From contig CAIKJM010000560.1 in assembly GCA_903827735.1 (NCBI GenBank), positions 1 to 14,038 on the forward strand: DNA of 14,038 nucleotides. The letters run 5' to 3'. Position numbers and translations under genes: made by a program. Within the stretch, counting starts at the first letter, position 1; every line of letters begins with the position of its first letter. Below, piece by piece: positions 5,019 to 13,100 of this stretch. The stretch is from an uncultured Rhodanobacter sp. (lineage in GTDB: Bacteria; Pseudomonadota; Gammaproteobacteria; Xanthomonadales; Rhodanobacteraceae). The notes below the pieces were generated by a model. It saw only the letters and a list, made by a program, of their open reading frames with translations. It was not told the DNA's origin and made no database searches.

Positions 5019-7535
5019 ATGTCCGTGTTACTGACCATTCTGGCGGCGCTGATTGCCACTGGCGCTTGCGCATACCACCGTACCACCCTGCGCACGTGGG
5101 CGATCGCCACGATAGCCGCCACGTTCGTGGTCGGGCTCTTCTCGGGTGCGACGGCAACCATGTTCATCCTGCTGATCATCGAGCTGGCGATTGCGGTGCC
5201 GCTGCTGATGGTGAGCTTCCGTCGTCGCAACATCACGGCGCCGATCCTGAAAACCTTCGCCAAGGTCACGCCGAAGCTTTCCGACACCGAACAGACGGCG
5301 CTGGAAGCCGGCACGATCGGTTTCGAGGGCGAGCTGTTTTCCGGCAAGCCGGACTGGAGCGTGCTGATGAAGCAGCCCAAGCCGATGCTGAGCGTGGAAG
5401 AGCAGGCGTTTATGGACGGCCCCGTGGAAGAGCTGTGCGGCATGCTCGACGACTGGCAGATCACCCACGAGTTGGCGGATCTGCCGCCGAACGTGTGGGA
5501 CTTCATCAAGAAGAACAAATTCTTCGGCATGATCATTCCGAAATCGTACGGCGGTTTGCAGTTCTCCGCGCTGGCGCATTCAGCGGTGCTGCAGAAGCTG
5601 TCGACCATTTCCTCGACCGTTGCCTCGACAGTCGCCGTGCCCAACTCACTCGGGCCGGCCGAGCTGCTGCTGCACTACGGCAGCGACGAGCAGAAGAACC
5701 ACTACCTGCCGCGCCTCGCCGTGGGCGAGGACATTCCGTGCTTCGCGCTGACCGGCCCCTACGCCGGCTCCGATGCCACGTCGCTGCCTGACTACGGCAT
5801 CGTCTGCAAGCAGACGGTGGACGGCGTCGAGACGCTGGGTCTGAAGCTTACTTTCAACAAGCACTACATCACGCTGGCGCCAATCGCCACGGTCGTCGGT
5901 TTGGCGTTCCGCATGTACGACCCCGAGCATCTGCTGGGTGACAAGGAAGATCTGGGCATCACCCTGGCGCTGCTGCCGCGCGCGACTCCGGGCCTGCAGA
6001 TCGGCCGCCGTCATTTTCCGCTGAACGTGCCGTTCCAGAACGGTCCGGTGCAGGGCAAGGATGTGTTCGTACCGATGTCGACGCTGATCGGCGGACCGCA
6101 CATGGCCGGCCATGGCTGGCGCATGCTGGTGGAGTGTCTGTCGGTCGGTCGCGCGATTTCGCTGCCGTCCAGCGCTACCGGTGCCGTGCGCGGTGCGGTG
6201 GCTGCCACGGGCGCCTATGCGCGCATCCGCAAGCAGTTCGGCCTGTCGATTGCGCGCTTCGAGGGCGTCGAAGAGGCGCTGGCGCGCATCGGTGGCCTGA
6301 CCTACGCCACGGCCGCCTTGTCGAAGTCGACCGCGGCGGCGGTCGACCGCGGCGAAAAGCCAGCGGTCACGTCGGCGATCGCGAAATACCATGCCACCGA
6401 GTGGGGCCGCGAGGTCGCTGCCAATACCATGGACGTGCTCGGCGGCAAGGGCGTGCAGATGGGCCCGAAAAACTATGCCGGCCGTTCGTTCCAGGCCGTG
6501 CCGATCGCCATCACGGTGGAAGGCGCCAACATCATGACGCGCAGCCTGATGATCTTCGGTCAGGGCGCGATTCGCTGCCACCCGTACGTGCTGAAGGAAA
6601 TGCAGACGCTGGCGATCACCGACCGTAGCGAACAGCTGAAGACGTTCGACCGCCTGCTGTTCAGCCACCTCGGCTTCGGCGTTTCCAATGCCGTCCGCAG
6701 CCTGGTGCTGGGTCTGACCGGCTCGCGCCTCGGCGAGAGCGCCGGCGATGCCTACACCCGGCGCTATTACCGCAAACTCGACCGTTACTCGGCGGCGCTG
6801 GCACTGTGCGCCGATGTCTTCATGGGCGTGCTGGGCGGCAAGCTGAAGTTCAAGGAAAAGCTCTCGGCCCGTCTGGGCGACGTGCTGAGCAATCTGTATA
6901 TCGCCAGCGCCATGCTCAAGCATTACGAGGACGGGGGTCGGCCGGAATCCGATCGCCCGCTGCTGGCTTGGGCGTTCCATGAATGCATGTGGCGTACGCA
7001 GACCGCGCTGGACGGCGCAATCCGCAACTTCCCGGTTCGCCCGGTGGCGTGGCTGCTACGCGCGCTGGTATTCCCGTTCGGCCGTCGCGAAGTGCCGCCG
7101 TCCGATCGCCTGGGCCGCCGCGTCGCTGCCCTGATCACCGGGCCCAGCGAGGCGCGCGATCACCTGCTGGAGTACGTCTACCTCACTCCGACGCCCAATA
7201 ACACGGTTGGTCGTCTGAACGCGCTGCTGCCGGAAGTGATTCTCGCCGAGCCGGTGGATCGCAAGTTCGCCAAGGCGCAGAAGAGCGGCCAGTTCAAGTC
7301 GCTGGAATACGTCGATCAGCTGGCCGAAGCCGAGAAGGCTGGCGTGCTGACCGCGACTGAATCGGCCCTGCTCAAGCATGTGCGCGAGAGCCTGTACGAG
7401 TTCATTTCGGTGGACGACTTCCATACCGACGAATTGCGCGCGTTCAAGACGCGTGCCGATCGCCAGGCGGAGGCGCAGGCCGAGGCTTGGCTTCGCAAGC
7501 CGGGAGTGCGTACTCCGGAGAGCGCGGAAGGCTGA
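5019..7535 (+). CDS. fadE: Acyl-CoA dehydrogenase, FadE type, membrane-anchored
   Basis: An 838-residue protein, similar in length to E. coli FadE (about 814) and twice that of ordinary acyl-CoA dehydrogenases. FadE-type enzymes carry out the first step of beta-oxidation, forming trans-2-enoyl-CoA with FAD. Two hydrophobic stretches (about 1-18 and 27-65) anchor the N-terminus. The dehydrogenase core runs from about 120 to 520. It includes GMIIPKSYGGL (170-180), CFALTGPYAGSDA (241-253) and VEGANIMTRSLMIFGQG (500-516). Glu501 aligns by eye with the catalytic Glu of the medium-chain family motif EGTxQIxR. Residues from about 520 on match the FadE-specific C-terminal region (DUF1974). ATG 5019 has a GAGG about ten bases upstream. 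It follows the hydrolase gene by 12 bases and is followed by a strong terminator. No frameshift or missing region is apparent. Confidence 0.96.
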   Translation: MSVLLTILAALIATGACAYHRTTLRTWAIATIAATFVVGLFSGATATMFILLIIELAIAVPLLMVSFRRRNITAPILKTFAKVTPKLSDTEQTALEAGTIGFEGELFSGKPDWSVLMKQPKPMLSVEEQAFMDGPVEELCGMLDDWQITHELADLPPNVWDFIKKNKFFGMIIPKSYGGLQFSALAHSAVLQKLSTISSTVASTVAVPNSLGPAELLLHYGSDEQKNHYLPRLAVGEDIPCFALTGPYAGSDATSLPDYGIVCKQTVDGVETLGLKLTFNKHYITLAPIATVVGLAFRMYDPEHLLGDKEDLGITLALLPRATPGLQIGRRHFPLNVPFQNGPVQGKDVFVPMSTLIGGPHMAGHGWRMLVECLSVGRAISLPSSATGAVRGAVAATGAYARIRKQFGLSIARFEGVEEALARIGGLTYATAALSKSTAAAVDRGEKPAVTSAIAKYHATEWGREVAANTMDVLGGKGVQMGPKNYAGRSFQAVPIAITVEGANIMTRSLMIFGQGAIRCHPYVLKEMQTLAITDRSEQLKTFDRLLFSHLGFGVSNAVRSLVLGLTGSRLGESAGDAYTRRYYRKLDRYSAALALCADVFMGVLGGKLKFKEKLSARLGDVLSNLYIASAMLKHYEDGGRPESDRPLLAWAFHECMWRTQTALDGAIRNFPVRPVAWLLRALVFPFGRREVPPSDRLGRRVAALITGPSEARDHLLEYVYLTPTPNNTVGRLNALLPEVILAEPVDRKFAKAQKSGQFKSLEYVDQLAEAEKAGVLTATESALLKHVRESLYEFISVDDFHTDELRAFKTRADRQAEAQAEAWLRKPGVRTPESAEG

Positions 7536-7582
7536 GGCATTCTGGTCCGGCTGCACACACGAGGTCACTCGAAAAGCCAAAG

Positions 7583-7620
7583 AAAAAGCGGCGGACAGTG
7601 AAACTGCCCGCCGCTTTTTT
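7583..7620. terminator. Bidirectional intrinsic terminator between fadE and the signalling operon
   Basis: The stem AAAAAGCGGCGG (7583-7594) pairs perfectly with CCGCCGCTTTTT (7608-7619). One mismatch and an inner CAG/CTG pair follow, closing on the loop TGAAA. The plus strand ends in six T; read on the minus strand, the hairpin is followed by TTTTTCTTT. It therefore can stop fadE transcription from the left and the diguanylate cyclase operon from the right, whose last stop codon lies 46 bases away. Confidence 0.93.
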
Positions 7621-7665
7621 ATGGCCAATTTTTAGTAACGGGCGCCAGGAGAATGGCCGTCGTGT

Positions 7666-8676
7666 TTACGCAGCCGCTGCCGGCAAGCCGGCCATTACGC
7701 AGCGATTTTTTCCGGCGCGCTTGGCTTCGTACATCGCCCGATCGGCAGCTTGAATAAGCTGCTCGTCTGCATCCTGCCGCTCGCTTTGAAGGTAGTGCGC
7801 CACGCCAATGCTGGCGCCTACCCGCACCGGGAGCGTGCTTGCGCCGACTGTCAGCGCGTAGGGCTCTGCCAGCGCATCGCAGAGCGACTGACACAGCTGC
7901 AGGGCCAGCAGCGGATCGTCGATGTCTTCCAGGATCAGTGCAAACTCGTCGCCGCCGAGCCGAGCGACCGTGTCATTACTGCGCAGATGCCCCTGCAGAC
8001 GCGCAGCGATTTGCTGCAGCAGCACGTCGCCGGCCGGGTGGCCATGTTCGTCGTTGACGTTCTTGAAGCCGTCAATATCGATACATGCCAACGCGAAGCT
8101 GCCACGGTGGCGCTGCGCACGCTGGATCGAGCCACGCAGGCGGTCATGGAACAATATGCGGTTGGGTAGGCCAGTGAGCGTGTCATGGCTGGCCTGGTGG
8201 CGCACCATGGCCTCGATGCGTTTGCGCTCGGCAATTTCCATAGTGAGCTGTTCATTACGCTCGGACAGCGCTGCAAGTGTCTGCTCCAGTTCGGCGCGTG
8301 CAGCGTAGAGCTCGAGAAAAACGCGCACCTTCGACTGCAGGATGACATCGTTGATCGGTTTGGCCACGTAATCGACCGCGCCGGATCGATAGCCCTTCAG
8401 CTTGCTCATATCGTCGGCGTAAGCGGCGGTGACGAAGATGATCGGCGTTTCCCGCAGTTGCTCGGATTCGCCCAGCAGTGCGGCGACTTCGAAGCCGTCC
8501 ATGTCCGGCATGTTGACGTCGAGCAGGATCAGCGCAAATTGATGATCTAGACAAAGCGCCAGCGCCGCGTTGCCGCTGCTCGCTTCAAATATTTCTGCGC
8601 CGCAGCGCGCCAATAGCCGGCGCATAGCGACCAGGTTGGCAGCGGTATCATCAACAACGAGGATTTTTGGCGGCAT
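7666..8676 (-). CDS. Response regulator with diguanylate cyclase output (REC-GGDEF)
   Basis: A 336-residue cytoplasmic protein. The receiver domain covers about 1-120, with Asp9/Asp10 for metal, phospho-acceptor Asp53 in LLDVNMPDMDG, Thr83 and Lys106 in AKP. A charged coiled coil follows (about 123-158). The GGDEF domain runs from about 160 to 328. It includes ASHDTLTGLPNR (162-173), DIDGFKNVND (200-209) and an intact GGDEF at 241-245. An RxxD allosteric inhibitory site (Arg232, Asp235) lies five residues before GGDEF. It should make c-di-GMP from GTP when phosphorylated, with product feedback. This is the layout of PleD/WspR-like cyclases. It is the last gene of the four-gene operon, 18 bases after cheB, so the hybrid kinase is its likely phosphodonor. 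No EAL domain is present. The ribosome site before ATG 8676 is weak. Confidence 0.95.
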   Translation of the reverse strand: MPPKILVVDDTAANLVAMRRLLARCGAEIFEASSGNAALALCLDHQFALILLDVNMPDMDGFEVAALLGESEQLRETPIIFVTAAYADDMSKLKGYRSGAVDYVAKPINDVILQSKVRVFLELYAARAELEQTLAALSERNEQLTMEIAERKRIEAMVRHQASHDTLTGLPNRILFHDRLRGSIQRAQRHRGSFALACIDIDGFKNVNDEHGHPAGDVLLQQIAARLQGHLRSNDTVARLGGDEFALILEDIDDPLLALQLCQSLCDALAEPYALTVGASTLPVRVGASIGVAHYLQSERQDADEQLIQAADRAMYEAKRAGKNRCVMAGLPAAAA

Positions 8677-8694
8677 CAGTTTTAGCGCACGTGT

Positions 8695-9261
8695 TCAGGC
8701 CAGGCAGAGGCGGTTGAGTAACGGGGCAATCTGTTCGAGCGGCAGGCAATAATCGGCGCCTGCTTTTTCCAGCGCGGCTCGAGGCATGGCAGGAGCTTCG
8801 GCGCCCTCGGGCGTCTGCACCACGGCCACGCCACCGCGTCGGCGTATTCTCGCCAATCCCTCGGCGCCATCGCTGTTTGCCCCCGTTAGTACAACGCCGA
8901 TCAGGCTGGCGCCGTAGACATCGGTCGCGGAACCGAACATCACGTCGATCGATGGCCGCGAATAGCGCACGTGCTCATCCACAGACAGCGCAAAGTGACG
9001 ATCGTTCTCCAGCAGCAAGTGATAGCCCGCCGGCGCGACATGCACGGTACCGCCGGTAGCGGGCTGTCGCTCGCGCGCCTCGCGAATCGGCAGGGTCGAA
9101 TGACTGGCCAGCAAATCGCACAGAGCCGAAACATCGCCCGAAGTATGGCAGCAGATCAGCAGCGTTTGTGTCAGCCGGCGATCAATCCCGCCCAATAGTG
9201 TGCGCAGCGCGTGGAAGCTGCCCTGGGAGCAGCCGACGGCGATCGCCTCAGGCGGCTGCAT
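8695..9261 (-). CDS. cheB: CheB-type protein-glutamate methylesterase domain, stand-alone
   Basis: A 188-residue protein that is only the CheB catalytic domain, with no receiver. The catalytic triad is visible: Ser12 in GCSQGS (classically G-T/A-S-T/x-G), His39 in CCHTSGD, and Asp131 in LTGANSDGAEGL. HVAPAGYHLLLE (74-85) matches the conserved core following the active site in CheB. The reaction would be hydrolysis of glutamyl methyl esters, and perhaps deamidation of Gln, on a signalling protein. I start it at ATG 9261-9259, which overlaps the end of cheR by 14 bases and implies coupled translation. The ORF extends 42 codons further into cheR, but that part is a low-complexity shadow of the cheR frame. 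Without a receiver it cannot be activated by phosphorylation in the way of E. coli CheB or WspF. The catalytic assignment is firm, the substrate unknown. Confidence 0.9.
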   Translation of the reverse strand: MQPPEAIAVGCSQGSFHALRTLLGGIDRRLTQTLLICCHTSGDVSALCDLLASHSTLPIREARERQPATGGTVHVAPAGYHLLLENDRHFALSVDEHVRYSRPSIDVMFGSATDVYGASLIGVVLTGANSDGAEGLARIRRRGGVAVVQTPEGAEAPAMPRAALEKAGADYCLPLEQIAPLLNRLCLA

Positions 9262-10117
9262 CGGGCTCGCCTGAGGCAGGGTGCAATTTTCGACGGTACA
9301 GCCGCAGGCTGGCGTCGATCGCGGTGAAGTCCGCCGCGGCGGGTGCGAAATCGAGGCTTTCGCGCAGCCCAAGGCAGAGGTAACCACCGCGCACCAGGCT
9401 GTCGCGGAAAAGAGCGAGAGTGCGATTCTGCAGCTCGTTGGAGAAGTAGATCAGCACGTTGCGGCACAGCACCAGGTGCGCCTCGCAGAACACCTTGTCG
9501 GTCACCAGGTTGTGATTGGTGAAAGTGATGTTCTGGCGCAGGCGTTCGTGCAGACGGATGAAGTCGTAGCGTGCGCTGTAATAGCTGGAGAGCGACTGGC
9601 TACCGCCGGCCTCGATGTAATTGCGCGACCACAGCTGCGCATCCTTGGCCGGATAGATGCCTTCCTGCGCGCGCTTCAGTGCTGCGGCGTTGAAGTCGGT
9701 GGCGAAGATATGACTGCGCTCGTAGAGGCCGGCCTCCTGCAGCAGAATCGCCAGTGAATAGACCTCCTGCCCACTGGCGCAGCCGGCCTGCCACACGTTG
9801 ATGCGCGGGTAGGAAGCCAGCAGCGGCAGCACCTGTTCGCGCAGCGTGCGGAAAACCGGCGGATCGCGAAACATCTCCGACACCGGCACCGAAAGTCCCT
9901 GGACTACCTCGTTGACGAAATCCCCCTCGTGCAACATTCGCGCGGTAAGTGCGGTGATGCTGTCGCAGTGATGCACGTGCATCATCTGGCGCACGCGTCG
10001 CGTCAGCGAGGCCGGCGCGTACTCGCTGAAGTCGAAGCCGAAGCGACGCTTCAGCGCCGACACGAACAGATCGACCTCGATCCGTTCCAGTTCGATATCA
10101 GGCAGCGGCGCCGGCAT
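9248..10117 (-). CDS. cheR: CheR-type protein-glutamate O-methyltransferase
   Basis: A 289-residue protein of normal CheR length. The N-terminal helical domain (about 10-80) includes an FGFDFSEYAPASLTRRVRQ segment. VSEMFRDPPVF (79-89) corresponds to the T-x-F-F-R motif at the domain junction. WQAGCASGQEVYSLAI (109-124) is the SAM-binding G-x-S-x-G-x-E loop, ATDFN (139-143) the acidic ribose-binding turn, and LCRNVLIYF (217-225) the conserved late core motif. It should transfer methyl groups from S-adenosylmethionine to Glu side chains. There is no receptor, CheW or CheA in the window, so the substrate may be the hybrid kinase encoded immediately upstream. ATG 10117 lies six bases after the kinase stop codon, and the 3' end overlaps cheB, so the three are tightly coupled. 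No ribosome site stands out, consistent with reinitiation from the kinase gene. Confidence 0.95.
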   Translation of the reverse strand: MPAPLPDIELERIEVDLFVSALKRRFGFDFSEYAPASLTRRVRQMMHVHHCDSITALTARMLHEGDFVNEVVQGLSVPVSEMFRDPPVFRTLREQVLPLLASYPRINVWQAGCASGQEVYSLAILLQEAGLYERSHIFATDFNAAALKRAQEGIYPAKDAQLWSRNYIEAGGSQSLSSYYSARYDFIRLHERLRQNITFTNHNLVTDKVFCEAHLVLCRNVLIYFSNELQNRTLALFRDSLVRGGYLCLGLRESLDFAPAAADFTAIDASLRLYRRKLHPASGEPDAAA

Positions 10118-10123
10118 GGGTCG

Positions 10124-13100
10124 TCAACGCTGCAGCCAGACGCGGATCATCGACGCGAGTTTGTCGATGTCGATCGGTTTGGAAAGATAGTCGCTGGCGC
10201 CGGCTTCGATGCATTTCTCGCGGTCGCCACGCATCGCCTTGGCGGTCAGCGCAATGATTGGCAGCCGCGCAAACTGCGCCTGCGCGCGGATGGCCCGCAT
10301 GGTGTCGTAGCCGTCCATGACCGGCATCATGATATCCATCAACACAAGCTCCGGTGCTTCGTCGTCGGCCAGCGCCTTCAGCGCCTTCTGGCCGTCCTGC
10401 GCCATGGTAACCACCAGGCCCCAGCTGCGCAGCACCTTGGACAGCGCAAACAGGTTGCGCATGTCGTCGTCCACCAGTAGCACCCGTCGACCGGTCATCT
10501 CGGCGCTGGCCAGCGCGTTGGCGCCGTTCGCCAGGCGCTTGGGCGCATGCTGGATGCTATGGAGAAAGAGGCTGACCTCATCGAGCAGGCGCTCGGGCGA
10601 GCGGGCACCCTTGATCACAATGGAGTCGGTGTACTGTCGCAGCATCAGGTTCTCCTCGCGGCTAAGGTCGCGGCCGGAATACACCACCACTGGCGGCACG
10701 CCCTCGGACGCGTGTGAAAGCTGTTCGAGCAGCTGCAGCCCGGACATGCCGGGCAGGCCCAAATCCAGCACGATGCAGTCGTAGCGCGTGGTGGCCGTTT
10801 TCTCCAATGCTTCCTCGGCCGACGCGGCCTCATCAATCAGCACATTGTCGGCCCGAAGCATCGTTCGTACCGCGGTGCGTGAGTCGGCTTCATCGTCGAC
10901 GATCAGCAGATGGCGCTGATGGCCTTCGGCAAAGTGCAGCAATTTTTCGAAGGCCATGCCGATCGATTCGCGGCTGACTGGCTTGGTGAGGAATCCCACG
11001 GCGCCCAGCTCCAGCCCGCGTGTGGCTTCGTCGGTAGCGGAGATAAAATGCACAGGAATCGCGCGGGTGCCGGCATCGGCCTTGAGCCGGTCCATCACGG
11101 TCCAGCCGTCCATCATCGGCAGCATCACGTCCAGCAAAATACCGGTGGGACGATGCTCGCGCGCCAGCTGCAGGCCGTCCTCGCCGTTGCTGGCGGCCAG
11201 AGCGCGATAGCCCTTGCGATGAATCATGTCGATCAGGATGCGGGTAAAAGCGGCATCGTCTTCGATCACCAGTATCGTGGTTTGCCCAGGCTGAATCGTG
11301 CGACGGTCGTCGTCGACGTCCTCGGGTAGCAGATGCGCCGAGGGATTGCGAACGACCGCCGGCACGGAAGCACGCGGCGCGACGTCGGCCGCCTCACTGA
11401 CGCGCTCGGGCGGGGTCTCCGGCAGCAGCACGGTGAAACAGCTGCCGTGACCGGTTTCGCTTTGCAGCAGGATATCGCCGCCCATCAGCAGACTTATCTT
11501 GCGTGAAATGGCCAGCCCGAGGCCGGTACCGCCGAACTGCCGGCTCGTGCCTGCATCCACTTGTTCGAACGCGTTGAAGATGTGCTGGAACTTGTCGACG
11601 GGTATGCCGATGCCCGAATCGGTCACGCTGATGGCGATCAGCGGCTGTCCGACCAGGCCCTCCGGAACGGCCAGGTCGGCAGGCGGCCGCCCGATGCGTA
11701 CAGCAACGTTGCCCTTGGCCGTGAACTTGAATGCATTGCTCAGCAGGTTGTTGGCGATCTGCTCGAGCTTGGCGCCATCGGTGCGCAGAATTGTCGGCAG
11801 GTTGGGCTCAATATCGACGGTGAAACCGAGTTGCTTCTTTTCGGCCACATGCGTGAAGGTGCGCATCAACCGGCGCTGCAGGTCGGCCAGCGGCAGCTCG
11901 TCAATCATCAGTTCCATCTTGCCGGCCTCGATCTTGGACAGGTCGAGGATGTCGTTGATCAGGTGCAACAGGCTGGTGCCGGAGTCGTGGATGATGCGCG
12001 CCGATTCGATCTGCTCCTCGTCGAGATTGCCGGTGTCATTGTCCGACAGGCTACGCGACAGGATCAGCAGGCTGTTCAGCGGCGTGCGCAGTTCATGCGA
12101 CATGTTGGCCAGGAACTCCGACTTGTACTGGCTGGCGCGTGCTAGCTCCTGAGCTTTTTCTTCGGTCTCTACCTGTAGATCCTCCAGCACAAGCTTTTGC
12201 CGGTTGAGGCTCTCAGTCTTTTCGCGCAGTTCCTCATTCGAGGCCTGCAGCTCTTCGGCCTGAACACGAAGCTCTTCTTCCGAGGCGATGAGCCGTTCGG
12301 ACTGCTCTTCCAGTTCGACCGTCTTTGCCTGTAGCGCATCGTTGTTATCACGCAGTACTTCCTTCTGCTGGCGCATCACCAGCTCGGATACGCGCAACTC
12401 GTCGGCCTGCTCCTGCGTACGCTCCAGTAGATCCTGGGTATTGATCGCGCGGTTGAGGTTTTCGAGCGTCAGCGCCACGATCGGCATCAACTCATCGAGC
12501 AGCTGCTGCTGCAGGGTATCGAGTGCCGTAAACCCGGCCATCTCGATGACGCCGATCAGCCGCTCCCGATACAGCACAGGGAGAATGACGATCGTATTGG
12601 GCAGCGCGTCCCCGCTACCCGAATCGATATGCACATAATTGGGTGGCACGTCATTCATGAGGATCGGTTTGCGTTCGAGCGCGCATTGGCCGACCAGGCC
12701 CTCGCCCGGCATGTAACTGTCGGCGGTGTGGCGGCCCAGCCGCAATCCGTAGCTGCCCAGCAGATCGAGCCGAAAGCGAGTTTCGTCGAACGAATAAAAC
12801 AAGCCCACGCCCATCTTGAACAGCGGCACCAGTTCGCTGGTGAGCCACTGGGCAAACTCCCGATGGGTGGTCGCTTCCTGCAGCCGATGCGAAATGCCGG
12901 TGACCTGAGTCTTCAGCCAGGTTTGCGACTGCGTATCGATGGCCATCTGCTTGAAGACCTGCAGACCTCGCGCGATCTTGCCAATCTCATCCTGTCGATT
13001 CAGCCGGCGAATCTCGAAGTCGTGATCGTGGTCCGACAGCCGCGCCATCAAGTCGGTGAGCTGACGCAGCGGTCGCGTCACCAGTCGCGAGGTCAGGCGA

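Noticed and set aside
5646..6980. Minus-strand open frame of 444 codons inside fadE
   Set aside because: It is antisense to a well-supported gene, is rich in Arg, Gln, His and Ala as expected for a GC-rich shadow frame, and shows no recognisable domain.
9262..9387. N-terminal 42-codon extension of CheB
   Set aside because: It lies wholly inside the cheR coding region, is Pro/Arg/Ser/Cys-rich, and the CheB fold begins directly at the later ATG.
7666..10117. A flagellar chemotaxis operon
   Set aside because: CheR and CheB are present but no CheA, CheW, CheY, MCP or flagellar gene is seen, and the partners are a CHASE3 hybrid kinase and a diguanylate cyclase.
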